This document shows positions 8,796 to 18,003 of a DNA stretch of 64,000 nt, in pieces. The DNA comes from Azospirillum brasilense. Lineage in GTDB: Bacteria; Pseudomonadota; Alphaproteobacteria; Azospirillales; Azospirillaceae. Numbering within the stretch: the first letter of the stretch is position 1; each line of letters starts with the position of its first letter. The notes beneath the pieces are model-generated. The model searched no databases, was not told the origin of the DNA, and saw nothing but the letters and a program-made list of their open reading frames with translations. Where the stretch lies: assembly GCF_007827795.1 (NCBI RefSeq), contig NZ_VITI01000003.1, forward strand, positions 218,090-282,089, read 5' to 3'. The position numbers and the translations under genes were made by a program.

Positions 8796-9614
8796 TCAGG
8801 TGTTCTGCCGCTCGGGCACCATCAGCCAGCGCGCCAGGGCATAGAGGTTGATCGCCACATAGACCGCCGCCCCAACCACCCCCATGATGAGGCCGCCGAG
8901 TTGCTGATCGGCCAGGGCGGACAGGCCCCAGGGCGCCGTCGTATCCAGATGGTAGAGGAACAGCGGCTGCGGGGCGAAGATCAGCAGCGCCGCCAGGATG
9001 GCGAGATGGACCGAGGTGCCGAAGGCCGACAGCAAGCCCCTCCCCCGCATCGCCGGGCCGTCCGGGGCCAGCACGGTCCGCCACGCGGCGACCGCGCCGA
9101 CGAACAGGCTGGCGTGCATGCCCCACAGCACCGCGTCGAAGCGGAGAGCCGCCATGTAGGGACCCGGCAGGTGCCAGACCCAGAGGAACAGCCCGAACAG
9201 ACCCCAGGCGATCTCCGGAACGGCCAGGGGTGAGGCGAGGGTCCGCACCCGGCTGGGCCAGCGCACCGCGCCCATCGGCCAGGACAGGACCAGCAGGGGC
9301 GCCGCCACCTGGATGGTCAGGAGATGCTGGACCACCCGCGCCGAGAACAGGGCGGAGGTCAGGTTGCACAACGGCGATACGAAGGCGGCGAACAGCACCA
9401 GCCACCCGGCGGCGAAACACCAGGGCTGGTGCCGCGCCATCCCCGCCCTATGCCGCCGCACCACCATCGCGTATCCCATGGCGGCCAGGGCGAAGACGGA
9501 CAGCAGGACCGGGTCGCCGTTCCAGGCGCTCCAGAACCCCTCCGGCACCGGCGGGGCACCGCAGTAGGGAATGACGGACGGCAGCGTTTCGGCAAGTGGC
9601 GTTGCGGTGGGCAC
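8796..9614 (-). CDS. CtaG-type cytochrome c oxidase (caa3) assembly protein
   Basis: 272 aa polytopic membrane protein of the Caa3_CtaG family (PF09678), distinct from the Cox11-type CtaG. Seven or so hydrophobic segments are visible, with conserved features FLWVWHLPGPY (about 140-150), the QHLLTIQVAAPLLVL helix and the HASLFVGAVAAWR helix carrying histidines thought to handle copper. The family supports assembly or copper loading of cytochrome oxidases. No oxidase subunits are in the window, so it is an orphan here. The next gene upstream on the same strand is the FadR-type regulator, 81 bases away. Confidence in the family is high; the oxidase it serves is not known. Confidence 0.85.
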   Translation of the reverse strand: MPTATPLAETLPSVIPYCGAPPVPEGFWSAWNGDPVLLSVFALAAMGYAMVVRRHRAGMARHQPWCFAAGWLVLFAAFVSPLCNLTSALFSARVVQHLLTIQVAAPLLVLSWPMGAVRWPSRVRTLASPLAVPEIAWGLFGLFLWVWHLPGPYMAALRFDAVLWGMHASLFVGAVAAWRTVLAPDGPAMRGRGLLSAFGTSVHLAILAALLIFAPQPLFLYHLDTTAPWGLSALADQQLGGLIMGVVGAAVYVAINLYALARWLMVPERQNT

Positions 9615-9695
9615 GGCTGGACCTCCCTTGGCCTACAGCCGTGTAAAACCGCGAATGGCCTTCGGGTTCCCGAATGACGGACGACCGAACGGGGC

Positions 9696-10463
9696 TCAGG
9701 TCCGTTCGGCGGTTTCGATCAGGTCCGTGCGCCCGATGCGGCGCAGGGAAGCCTCCAGCCGCGTGTCGTCCTCGCGGATGTCACGCAGGGTGTGCAGCGT
9801 GAACATCACATGCGCCTCCGCCGCCGCATGGGCGGCCTCGGCATCGCCGGCCAGCACCGCGTCGACGATGGCCAGATGCTGCGCCAGCAGCAGGTCGCGC
9901 ACGCCGGGCCGGGTGTAGAGCCGGTCGCGGTTGTAGAACACGTCGTTGCGCAGCATCTCCGACAGCGCGCCCATGATGTGCAGCATCACCGTGTTGTGCG
10001 CCGCCTCGTAGAAGGCGAGGTGAAGTTGGGCGTCCACGTCGGCCTCTTCCGACGGGTCGTCCTTCCCGTGGGCGTCGCGCATGCGCTGGGCCAGACTACG
10101 GATCGCCTCGCGGTCGAGGTCGGTCGCCCGCTGCGCGGCCAGCTTGGCGGCGGCCGCCTCGATCGAGCTGCGGAACTCCAGATAATGGAAGGGCGCGTCC
10201 GGATCGGATTGCAGCAGCGCCGCCAGCGGGGCGGCGATGGGGGCCAGGAACTGCGCGATGTGCGTGCCGTTGCGCCCGGAAACGAGCAGCCCGCGCTCCT
10301 CCAGCTTCTCAAGGGCATCGCGCAGGGACGGGCGCGAGACGTCCAGCTTGAGCGCCAGATCCCGTTCCGGCAGCAGCTTCTCCCCCGGACGCAAGACGCC
10401 TTCCCGGATCAGCGCCTCCAGATGGTCAGCGATGGCATCCGCCAATTTGGCCGGCTTTATCAT
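9696..10463 (-). CDS. FadR/GntR-type regulator, probable lactate-responsive LldR/PdhR-like repressor
   Basis: About 255 aa. The N-terminal winged helix begins a few residues after the start (KLADAIADHLEALIREG, then LRPGEKLLPERDLALKLDVS, the GntR signature). The C-terminal FCD ligand domain (about 90-235) carries the Asp/His metal-site pattern. The first 75 residues resemble E. coli PdhR closely in spacing. The start at ATG 10463 has AAGG 7 bases upstream; ATG 10502 and 10604 are possible longer forms. It is divergent from lldP with a perfect TGGT-N3-ACCA dyad between them, the half-site known for PdhR/LldR regulators. I infer repression of the lactate permease-dehydrogenase operon, relieved by lactate or pyruvate. 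Confidence 0.85.
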   Translation of the reverse strand: MIKPAKLADAIADHLEALIREGVLRPGEKLLPERDLALKLDVSRPSLRDALEKLEERGLLVSGRNGTHIAQFLAPIAAPLAALLQSDPDAPFHYLEFRSSIEAAAAKLAAQRATDLDREAIRSLAQRMRDAHGKDDPSEEADVDAQLHLAFYEAAHNTVMLHIMGALSEMLRNDVFYNRDRLYTRPGVRDLLLAQHLAIVDAVLAGDAEAAHAAAEAHVMFTLHTLRDIREDDTRLEASLRRIGRTDLIETAERT

Positions 10464-10617
10464 TCCCTTGCCTTGCCCCTTGCTTTGCCCCGTGCCCTGC
10501 ATCCGCAGAAATCCCGCCTTATCCAGAAGGTTAGATATCGTCACGGCATTCGTACGTCCAGCCCTGCCGAGATCCATGACACCGTTTACCGGCGGCTCCA
10601 CCATCGAATGGGTCTAG

Positions 10618-10628
10618 TGGTAATACCA
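10618..10628. promoter_or_regulatory. FadR-family operator TGGT-AAT-ACCA
   Basis: Perfect dyad GTGGTAATACCAC spans 10617-10629. The core TGGT-N3-ACCA is the published recognition pattern for PdhR/LldR-subfamily regulators. It lies between the divergent regulator gene and lldP, about 150 bases before the regulator start and 260 bases before lldP. Confidence 0.65.
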
Positions 10629-10720
10629 CGGGCAAGAAAAAGTCTCTCGCCACGCTGACGGTAAATTGAATTTTCCCTATTGCCAACCATTGCGACCCAA
10701 TGTATCCGTTCTGAGCCTTT

Positions 10721-10737
10721 GGTCATAATTTTTGACC
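10721..10737. promoter_or_regulatory. Inverted repeat GGTCA-N7-TGACC upstream of lldP
   Basis: Arms GGTCA (10721-10725) and TGACC (10733-10737) are perfectly complementary with a 7-base AT-rich centre. Position and symmetry suggest a second protein-binding site in the lldP control region; the binding protein is not identifiable. Confidence 0.4.
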
Positions 10738-10764
10738 GGAGCCCAACCCAAGAAAAAACTGATC

Positions 10765-10786
10765 TCCATGGTCAAATAACCATGGA
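10765..10786. promoter_or_regulatory. 22-bp dyad TCCATGGT-N6-ACCATGGA upstream of lldP
   Basis: Perfect 8-base arms at 10765-10772 and 10779-10786 around caaata. Each arm contains the TGGT/ACCA half-site of the FadR/PdhR family but with 6 rather than 3 bases between them. It sits about 103 bases before the lldP start, a position suited to repression or looping with the 10618 site. Confidence 0.45.
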
Positions 10787-10797
10787 ATGACAGGCGG

Positions 10798-10820
10798 CGC
10801 GCGTCCGGATAAGACGCGCG
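10798..10820 (+). other. Leader hairpin before lldP
   Basis: Arms CGCGCGT (10798-10804) and ACGCGCG (10814-10820) around a 9-base loop, 69 bases before the lldP ATG. It could be an mRNA leader structure affecting permease expression. No riboswitch family is recognised. Confidence 0.35.
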
Positions 10821-10888
10821 GGTCCGGGCTCCATTCACGGTCGCAGGCCAAAGCGCAGAACCGAGAATCTGCGGCATAGGTAGGAAAC

Positions 10889-12577
10889 ATGCAGCCCTGG
10901 ACACAAGTCTACGATCCCGCGGGTAACCTTTGGCTTTCGGCACTTGTGGCCGCGTTGCCGATCATCTTCTTCTTCATTGCGCTGACGATGCTGCGCATGA
11001 AGGGCCACATCGCGGGCACCATCACCGTCGCCATCTCGCTGGCCGTCGCCATCCTGTTCTACAAGATGCCGGTCGGCATGGCGCTGGCGTCCGCCGGATA
11101 CGGCTTCCTCTACGGTCTGTGGCCCATCGCCTGGATCATCGTGGCCGCCGTGTTCCTCTACAAGATCACGGTCAAGACCGGCCAGTTCGAGATCATCCGC
11201 TCGTCGGTGGTGTCGATCACCGAGGACCAGCGGCTTCAGATGCTGATGGTCGGCTTCTCCTTCGGCGCCTTCCTGGAAGGTGCGGCGGGCTTCGGCGCGC
11301 CGGTCGCCATCACGGCGGCGCTGCTGGTCGGGCTGGGCTTCAACCCGCTCTACGCCGCCGGTCTCTGCCTGATCGCAAACACCGCCCCGGTGGCCTTCGG
11401 CGCCATGGGCATTCCGATCATCGTCGCCGGTCAGGTGACCTCGCTCGACCCGTTCAAGATCGGCGCCATGGCCGGCCGCCAGCTTCCGCTGCTGTCCGTC
11501 TTCGTGCCCTTCTGGATCATCATGATCATGGACGGCTGGAAGGGCGTGCGCGAGACCTGGCCCGCCATCCTGGTCGCCGGCGGCACCTTCGCCGTCACCC
11601 AGTACTTCACCGCCAACTTTATCGGGCCGGAGCTGCCGGACATCACCTCCGCGCTGGTCAGCCTCGTCAGCATCACCGTCTTCCTGAAGTTCTGGAAGCC
11701 GAAGGCGATCTTCCGCTTCGCCAATTCCCCGCTGGCGTCGGGTCCGGTGCCGCAGTCGGTCGGCGCTATGGCGTCGAGCGAGTTCAACGCCCAGCGCGGC
11801 TACAGCGCGGGTGAGATCGCCAAGGCCTGGTCGCCCTTCCTGATCCTGACCGTGGTCGTCACGATCTGGAGCCTGAAGCCCTTCAAGGCCCTGTTCGCCA
11901 AGGGCGGCGCGCTCGCCGACACGGTGCTGTACTTCCCGATCGCCGGGCTGGACAAGCTGGTGCTGAAGGCCGCCCCGATCGTCGCCTCGCCGAAGCCCAT
12001 CGACGCCGTCTACAAGCTCGACCTGCTGGCGGCCACCGGCACGGCCATCCTGATCTCCGCGATCATCACGATGGTCATGCTGAAGATGCGCCCGGCCGAC
12101 GGCGTGAAGACCTTCGTCGAGACGGTCGGCGAGTTGAAGCGCCCGATCTACTCGATCGGCATGGTTCTGGCCTTCGCCTTCATCGCCAACTATTCGGGCC
12201 TGTCCTCGACCCTGGCGCTGCTGCTGGCCGGCACGGGCTTCCTGTTCCCGTTCTTCTCGCCGATCCTGGGCTGGCTGGGCGTGTTCCTGACCGGGTCCGA
12301 CACGTCGAGCAACGCGCTGTTCTGCGGCCTGCAGGCCACCACGGCGCAGCAGGTGGGCGTGTCCGACGTGCTGATGGTCGCGGCCAACACGACCGGCGGC
12401 GTCACCGGCAAGATGATCTCCCCGCAGTCGATCGCCGTGGCCTGCGCCGCGGTGGGTCTGGTCGGCCGCGAGTCCGAACTGTTCCGCTTCACCGTGAAGC
12501 ACAGCCTGTTCTTCGTCGCGATCATCGGTGTCATCACCATGATCCAGGCCTACATCCTGCCCTGGATGATCCCGTAA
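10889..12577 (+). CDS. lldP: L-lactate permease, LctP family
   Basis: 562 aa with about a dozen or more hydrophobic segments. It belongs to the LctP (TC 2.A.14) family of lactate/glycolate:H+ symporters; characteristic stretches include [36 protein letters not shown] and [16 protein letters not shown], all highly conserved in LldP/GlcA. The start ATG is preceded by TAGGAAAC. It is the first gene of a lactate uptake and oxidation module (permease, D-lactate dehydrogenase, lutABC), matching the arrangement known in Shewanella. It imports lactate across the inner membrane. Control is probably by the divergent FadR-type regulator through dyads at 10618 and 10765. Confidence 0.95.
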   Translation: MQPWTQVYDPAGNLWLSALVAALPIIFFFIALTMLRMKGHIAGTITVAISLAVAILFYKMPVGMALASAGYGFLYGLWPIAWIIVAAVFLYKITVKTGQFEIIRSSVVSITEDQRLQMLMVGFSFGAFLEGAAGFGAPVAITAALLVGLGFNPLYAAGLCLIANTAPVAFGAMGIPIIVAGQVTSLDPFKIGAMAGRQLPLLSVFVPFWIIMIMDGWKGVRETWPAILVAGGTFAVTQYFTANFIGPELPDITSALVSLVSITVFLKFWKPKAIFRFANSPLASGPVPQSVGAMASSEFNAQRGYSAGEIAKAWSPFLILTVVVTIWSLKPFKALFAKGGALADTVLYFPIAGLDKLVLKAAPIVASPKPIDAVYKLDLLAATGTAILISAIITMVMLKMRPADGVKTFVETVGELKRPIYSIGMVLAFAFIANYSGLSSTLALLLAGTGFLFPFFSPILGWLGVFLTGSDTSSNALFCGLQATTAQQVGVSDVLMVAANTTGGVTGKMISPQSIAVACAAVGLVGRESELFRFTVKHSLFFVAIIGVITMIQAYILPWMIP

Positions 12578-12591
12578 GCGTCAACGTCCAA

Positions 12592-12622
12592 GCCCCTTCT
12601 CCTCCCCCCGGGGAGAAGGGGC
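12592..12622 (+). terminator. Strong GC hairpin after lldP
   Basis: An 11-bp perfect stem pairs GCCCCTTCTCC (12592-12602) with GGAGAAGGGGC (12612-12622). There is no U-run, so this is either a weak terminator or an mRNA-stabilising or attenuating structure between the permease and dehydrogenase cistrons. Confidence 0.55.
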
Positions 12623-12906
12623 GTCATCCACTGCCGAGCTATATTCCCTACGGCGCCGCTCGGCCTTCCATCCGGTCGGGAGGCGCCGCTTTCTTTGTGC
12701 ATTGCAGCAGCGCAGCGCTGCGTTTGGTCAATTCATTTTACCATTGCGGTCGCCCAGCAAATCGATTATCCGACGTACTGACTGTGGCACACAACAAGCC
12801 GTCCGTCCGACGGGCGGAAACAAACGTCGCCCCAGCACCCGCAACCCGGACCGGCGATCACGGAGGAGTCGTCGCGCGGTCCCAGATCCGGAGGCCCCGA
12901 GAACCG

Positions 12907-15780
12907 ATGCTGCCCGCGCCCTATGACCGCCTGCACGCGGCCCTCCGGGAGTTCATGCCGGACGAACGCCTCGTCACCGACCCGCTGCGCACGCTGGCCT
13001 ACGGGACCGACGGCAGCTTCTACCGCCTGATCCCGAAGATCGTCGCCATCGTCGAGGCCGAGGGCGAGGTGGTGCGGCTGCTCAACCTCTGCCGGGAGTT
13101 GAAGACCCCGGTGACCTTCCGCGCCGCCGGCACCAGCCTGTCGGGTCAGGCGGTGACCGATTCCGTCCTGGTCCTGCTGGGCGACAGCTGGCGCGGCTGC
13201 ACCATCCCGCCGGGTGCGGCGACGGTGACCCTCCAGCCCGGCGTCATCGGGGCGGAGGCGAACCGCAAGCTGGCTCCCTTCGGGCGCAAGATCGGTCCGG
13301 ACCCGGCCTCCATCGCCACCGCCAAGATCGGCGGCATCGCGGCGAACAACGCCAGCGGCATGTGCTGCGGAACCGCCCAGAACAGCTACCGCACGCTGGC
13401 CTCCATGCGGCTGGTGCTGGCCGACGGCACGCTGCTGGACACCGGCGACGCCGCCAGCCGCGCCGCCTTCGCCGTCAGCCACGGCGCCCTGCTGTCCGGC
13501 CTGTCCGATCTGGCCGCCCGCACCCGCGCCGACGACAAGCTGGCGGAGCGCATCCGCAACAAGTTCCGCATCAAGAACACCACCGGCTACAGCCTGAACG
13601 CCCTGGTGGACTTCGAGGAGCCGGTCGAGATCCTCCAGCACCTGATGATCGGGTCGGAGGGCACGCTCGGCTTCCTGTCCGAGATCACCTACAACACGGT
13701 GCCGGAACACGCCCACAAGGCGAACGCCCTGCTGATGTACCCCGACATCGGGGAGGCCTGCCGCGCCGTCGCGCTGATGAAGCCGACGCCGGTGTCGGCG
13801 GTGGAGCTGATGGACCGTGCCTCGCTGCGCTCGGTCGAGGGCAAGCCGGGGATGCCGGACTTCATCGGCGGGCTGGGGCCGGACGCCTCCGCCCTGCTCG
13901 TGGAGATCCGCGGCGAGGACGCGGCGGCGCTGGACGCCAACATCGCCGCCGTCGGCGCGGTGATTGCCCAGACCCAGACCCTGTTCCCGCCGACCTTCAC
14001 CACCGACGCCAAGCTTGGCGAAAGCTACTGGAAGATCCGCAAGGGGCTGTTCCCGGCGGTCGGCGCCATGCGCAAGGTCGGCACCACGGTCATCATCGAG
14101 GACGTGGCCTACCCGCTCGACCGGCTGGCCGAGGCGACGGTCGAGCTTCAGGCGATGTTCCTGAAATTCGGCTACACCGAGGCGATCATCTTCGGCCACG
14201 CGCTGGAAGGGAACCTGCACTTCGTCTTCACCCAGGCCTTCGACACCGACGAGGAGGTGGACCGCTACCGCCGCTTCATGGACGCGGTGTGCGATCAGGT
14301 GGTGCGCAAGTACGACGGTTCGCTGAAGGCCGAGCACGGCACCGGCCGCAACATGGCCCCCTTCGTGGAGATGGAGTGGGGGCCACAGGCCTATGGCCTG
14401 ATGAAGGAGATCAAGGCGCTGCTCGACCCGCAGGGCCTGCTGAACCCCGGCGTCATCCTGAACGACGACCCGGAGGCGCATCTCAAGAACCTGAAGGCGA
14501 TGCCCGCCGCCCACCCGCTGGTGGACACCTGCATCGAGTGCGGCTTCTGCGAGCCGACCTGCCCGTCGCACAAGATGACGCTGTCCCCCCGGCAGCGCAT
14601 TGTCGGTTGGCGCGAGATTTCGCGTCTTGAGTCCACGGGGGCCGACGCGGCTCGGCTCGGCGCGCTGCACGACGCCTACGACTACCAGGGCATCGATACC
14701 TGCGCGGCCTGCGGCCTCTGTTCCACCGCCTGTCCGGTGGGGATCGAGACGGGGCTGCTCATCAAGGCGATCCGCGGCGACCGTCGCGGGGCGGTGGCCC
14801 AGGGTTTCGGCACCTACGTCGCCGGCCACACCGCCGGGGCCTTGTCGGTCGCCCGCACCGGCCTGAAGCTGGCCGATCTGGCGAAGCGGACGCTGGGCGA
14901 CGACATGGCGAACGGACTGTTCGAGAAGCTGCGCACCGTGACGGGCCAGCGCCTGCCGCATCTGCCCCGTTCGCTGCCCACCCCGACCAACTTCACGCCG
15001 CTGCCTCAGGCCAAGGCGTCCGCCGACGCGCCGACCGTCGTCTATGTGCCGAGCTGCACCAGCCGCAGCATGGGTCCCGCCGCCAACGATCCGGAGAAAA
15101 CCCCGCTGCCGGTGAAGGTGGAGGCGCTGTTCCGGAAGGCCGGCTACCGCGTCGCCTATCCGGAGCAGCTGGCCGCGCTGTGCTGCGGCATGCCGCTGGA
15201 GAGCAAGGGGCTGGCGGCTCAGGCCGACGCCAAGGCGGAGGAGATGGTCCGCGCCATCTGGGCGGCCAGCGCCGACGGCACGGCTCCGGTGGTGCTCGAC
15301 ACCAGCCCTTGCTCTTTCCGGCTGAAGAAGCATCTGAAGGACGCCGGACTCCAGGTCCTGGATCTGGTGGAGTTCATCCACGACCATCTGCTGGACCGGC
15401 TGAATTTCACCAGGCAGACGGAGCCGGTGGTTCTGCACCTGACCTGCTCCACCCGCCGCATGGGGTTGGATGCCAAGATGAAGGCGGTGGCCGCCGCCTG
15501 CGCGACCCAGGTGGTGGTGCCGGAGGATGTCGGCTGCTGCGGCTTCGCCGGCGACAAGGGCTTCACCACGCCGGAGCTGAACGCCCACGCCCTGCGCCAC
15601 CTGTCCAAGGACATCCCCGCCGGGGCCAAGGCCGGCTATTCGAACAGCCGGACCTGCGAAATCGGCCTGTCCGACCACTCCGGCTTGCCGTACCGTTCCA
15701 TCGTCTATCTGGTCGATGCCTGCTCGACGCCGAAGGCTTCCGCCACGGCCTCCGCACGCGCGTCGGAACCCGCGTTCTGA
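12907..15780 (+). CDS. FAD- and Fe-S-dependent D-lactate dehydrogenase (Dld-II / GlcD-GlcF fusion type)
   Basis: About 957 aa. The N-terminal FAD_binding_4/oxidase half (about 30-560) has PVTFRAAGTSLSGQAV and GSEGTLGFLSEIT. The C-terminal half contains two 4Fe-4S ferredoxin motifs (CIECGFCEPTCP and CAACGLCSTACP), then CCG domains (ALCCGMP, VGCCGFAGDKGF) as in GlcF/LutA. This fused architecture is that of the quinone-linked D-lactate dehydrogenase Dld-II (Shewanella) and E. coli YdiJ. Start at ATG 12907, with GGAGG about 12 bases upstream; the 70 in-frame codons before it are not family-like. Its place between lldP and lutABC supports D-lactate oxidation to pyruvate, though D-2-hydroxyglutarate activity as for YdiJ cannot be excluded. 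Confidence 0.88.
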   Translation: MLPAPYDRLHAALREFMPDERLVTDPLRTLAYGTDGSFYRLIPKIVAIVEAEGEVVRLLNLCRELKTPVTFRAAGTSLSGQAVTDSVLVLLGDSWRGCTIPPGAATVTLQPGVIGAEANRKLAPFGRKIGPDPASIATAKIGGIAANNASGMCCGTAQNSYRTLASMRLVLADGTLLDTGDAASRAAFAVSHGALLSGLSDLAARTRADDKLAERIRNKFRIKNTTGYSLNALVDFEEPVEILQHLMIGSEGTLGFLSEITYNTVPEHAHKANALLMYPDIGEACRAVALMKPTPVSAVELMDRASLRSVEGKPGMPDFIGGLGPDASALLVEIRGEDAAALDANIAAVGAVIAQTQTLFPPTFTTDAKLGESYWKIRKGLFPAVGAMRKVGTTVIIEDVAYPLDRLAEATVELQAMFLKFGYTEAIIFGHALEGNLHFVFTQAFDTDEEVDRYRRFMDAVCDQVVRKYDGSLKAEHGTGRNMAPFVEMEWGPQAYGLMKEIKALLDPQGLLNPGVILNDDPEAHLKNLKAMPAAHPLVDTCIECGFCEPTCPSHKMTLSPRQRIVGWREISRLESTGADAARLGALHDAYDYQGIDTCAACGLCSTACPVGIETGLLIKAIRGDRRGAVAQGFGTYVAGHTAGALSVARTGLKLADLAKRTLGDDMANGLFEKLRTVTGQRLPHLPRSLPTPTNFTPLPQAKASADAPTVVYVPSCTSRSMGPAANDPEKTPLPVKVEALFRKAGYRVAYPEQLAALCCGMPLESKGLAAQADAKAEEMVRAIWAASADGTAPVVLDTSPCSFRLKKHLKDAGLQVLDLVEFIHDHLLDRLNFTRQTEPVVLHLTCSTRRMGLDAKMKAVAAACATQVVVPEDVGCCGFAGDKGFTTPELNAHALRHLSKDIPAGAKAGYSNSRTCEIGLSDHSGLPYRSIVYLVDACSTPKASATASARASEPAF

Positions 15781-15800
15781 GGCGGGAGGGAGGAAAAATC

Positions 15801-16571
15801 ATGACCCACGACGGCACCATAAGCCGGCCCGCCATCGAACGCCCCGACAGCGTCTATTTCTTCGGCACCTGTCTGGTCGATCTGTTCTACCCGGAAGCCG
15901 GCATGGCCGGCATGGACCTGCTGAAGCGGCAGGGCGTCCGCGTCGTGTTCCCGCAGGGGCAGAGCTGCTGCGGCCAGCCCGCCTACAACTCCGGCTATCG
16001 TGAGGAGGCGCTGAAAGTCGCCCGCGCGCAGCTCGATTATTTCCCCGGCGACTGGCCCATCGTCGTGCCGTCGGGGTCCTGCGCCGGCATGATGAGCAAG
16101 CACTGGCCCGACCTGTTCAAGGGTGAGCCGGACGAGGCCCGTGCCCGTCAGGTGGCGTCCCGCGTGTGGGAGCTGACCCAGTTCCTCGTCCAGGTTCTCA
16201 AGGTCAAATTCGAGGACCAGGGACCGCCGGTGAAGATCACGTGGCACGCCTCCTGCCACGCCCAGCGCGAAATGGGCGTGACCGACGAGCCGAAGGCCCT
16301 GCTGCGCCAGCTCGCCAACGTCGAGCTGGTGGAGCTGCAGCGGGAGAAGGAATGCTGCGGCTTCGGCGGCACATTCGCCGTGCGCCATCCGGAGATTTCC
16401 GCCGCCATGGTCGGCGACAAGGTGGCGGACATCGAGAACACCGGGGCCAAGGCCGTGGTGTCCGGCGACTGCGGCTGCCTGATGAACATCTCCGGCGCGC
16501 TGGAGGCTGGCCGGAAGCCGGTCCGCGGCGTCCACATCGCCCAGTTCCTGAAGGAGCGCACCCATGGGTGA
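15801..16571 (+). CDS. lutA: L-lactate dehydrogenase complex subunit LutA/LldE
   Basis: 256 aa with two CCG (cysteine-rich) domains: SCCGQPAYNSGY near residue 56 and KECCGFGGTFAVRHPE near 190, plus SGDCGCLMN near 225. Start ATG 15801 follows a strong GGGAGGGAGG Shine-Dalgarno. LutA, LutB and LutC form the Fe-S L-lactate oxidation complex that converts L-lactate to pyruvate, replacing flavin LldD. The last 8 bases (ATGGGTGA) overlap the lutB start, implying coupled translation. Together with the upstream Dld-like enzyme, the locus handles both lactate stereoisomers. Confidence 0.93.
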   Translation: MTHDGTISRPAIERPDSVYFFGTCLVDLFYPEAGMAGMDLLKRQGVRVVFPQGQSCCGQPAYNSGYREEALKVARAQLDYFPGDWPIVVPSGSCAGMMSKHWPDLFKGEPDEARARQVASRVWELTQFLVQVLKVKFEDQGPPVKITWHASCHAQREMGVTDEPKALLRQLANVELVELQREKECCGFGGTFAVRHPEISAAMVGDKVADIENTGAKAVVSGDCGCLMNISGALEAGRKPVRGVHIAQFLKERTHG

Positions 16572-18003
16572 GACCGCCCTCAAAACCAATGGCATCAACT
16601 TCGCCAAGGCGTCCAGCGCGGCGCTTCAGGACCAGCAGCTTCGCGGCAATTTCCGCCGCGCCATGGACGGGCTGATGTCCAAGCGGGCGGTGCAGTTCGC
16701 CGACACCGCCGAGTGGAACGGGGTGCGGACGCTCGGCGCCTCGGTCCGCCTGCGTGCCCTGTCCAAGCTGCCGGAACTGCTGGAGAAGCTGGAAGCCAAC
16801 TGCACGAAGAACGGCATCCAGGTCCATTGGGCGTCCACCACCGACGAGGCCAACGCCATCGTCCTGTCCATCATGCAGCGCGTGAACGCGAAGCTGGTGG
16901 TCAAGGGCAAGTCGATGGTGTCGGAGGAGATGCACCTCAACGCCTTCCTGGAAAAGCACGGCATCGAGAGCCTGGAAAGCGACCTCGGCGAATACATCGT
17001 CCAACTTGATGAAGCGATGCCCTCGCACATCATCATGCCGGCGATCCACATGAACACGAAGCAGATCGCCCATCTGTTCAAGCAGAAGATCAAGGAGGCG
17101 GAATACACCGAGGACGTGGCCCAGCTCACCGACCTTGCCCGCCGCGTCCTGCGCAAGAAGTTCGCGACCGCCGACGTCGGCATCTCCGGCGTCAACATGG
17201 CGGTGGCGGAGACGGGCACGCTCTGCCTGGTGGAGAACGAGGGCAACGGGCGCATGAGCACCACCGTGCCGCCCGTCCACATCGCCGTCATGGGCCTGGA
17301 AAAGGTCGTGGAGAAGCTGGAGGACGTGCCGCCGGTCATCAGCCTGCTGACCCGCTCGGCCACCGCGCAGCCGATCACCACCTACGTCAACATGATTTCC
17401 AGCCCCCGCAAGGAGGGGGAGAAGGACGGCCCGAACGAGATCCATCTGGTGATCCTCGACAACGGGCGGTCGGCCATCTACGCCGACGAGGAGTTGCGCA
17501 ACACGCTGCGCTGCATCCGCTGCGGCGCCTGCATGAATCATTGCCCGGTCTACACCAAGGTCGGTGGCCACGCTTATCAGGCGCCCTACCCCGGCCCGAT
17601 CGGCTCGATCCTGATGCCGCAGGTCGAGGGGCTGGAGACGCGGGGCGAGCTGCCGCACGCCTGCACCATGTGCAACGCCTGCGTCGAGATCTGCCCGGTC
17701 AAGATCCCCATCGTGGAGATCATGGGCCGCCTGCGGTCGGAAGCCGTTCACCCCGGCGACGCCGTGAAGGGCGCCGGGTCGCACGCCAGCAAGGCGGAGG
17801 CGATGGTGTGGAAGGGCTGGTCGATGACCTACGCCTCGCCGCTCGCCTACCAGTTCGCGACGGCGCTGCTGGCCAAGCTGGGCAACGCCGCCCCCGCCAG
17901 CCTGCCGCTGCTGAAGGAGTGGACGAACGTGCGGTCCAAGCCGCGCTTCGCCAACCGCACGCTTCACGCCCTCGCCCGCGAGAAGGGGATTCCCGATGTC
18001 TGA
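16564..18003 (+). CDS. lutB: L-lactate dehydrogenase complex iron-sulfur subunit LutB/LldF
   Basis: 479 aa. The LUD domain occupies roughly 60-300 (GISGVNMAVAETGTLCLVENEGN). It is followed by two 4Fe-4S clusters, CIRCGACMNHCP near 318 and CTMCNACVEICP near 368, and a C-terminal DUF3390-type tail. It is the central electron-transfer subunit of the lactate oxidation complex. It overlaps lutA at the start and lutC at the end, each by 8 bases with the same ATG-N2-TGA geometry. Length is normal for the family. Confidence 0.94.
   Translation: MGETALKTNGINFAKASSAALQDQQLRGNFRRAMDGLMSKRAVQFADTAEWNGVRTLGASVRLRALSKLPELLEKLEANCTKNGIQVHWASTTDEANAIVLSIMQRVNAKLVVKGKSMVSEEMHLNAFLEKHGIESLESDLGEYIVQLDEAMPSHIIMPAIHMNTKQIAHLFKQKIKEAEYTEDVAQLTDLARRVLRKKFATADVGISGVNMAVAETGTLCLVENEGNGRMSTTVPPVHIAVMGLEKVVEKLEDVPPVISLLTRSATAQPITTYVNMISSPRKEGEKDGPNEIHLVILDNGRSAIYADEELRNTLRCIRCGACMNHCPVYTKVGGHAYQAPYPGPIGSILMPQVEGLETRGELPHACTMCNACVEICPVKIPIVEIMGRLRSEAVHPGDAVKGAGSHASKAEAMVWKGWSMTYASPLAYQFATALLAKLGNAAPASLPLLKEWTNVRSKPRFANRTLHALAREKGIPDV

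Noticed and set aside
12641..12700. GGCGCC-containing inverted repeat with a T-rich tail after lldP
   Set aside because: Stem is broken by a long loop and the hairpin at 12592-12622 is far better; insufficient evidence for a second terminator.
12766..15678. 970-codon minus-strand open frame opposite the D-lactate dehydrogenase
   Set aside because: Shadow frame of a recognised FAD/Fe-S enzyme; no motif, composition dominated by Gly, Arg, Val, Gln and His.
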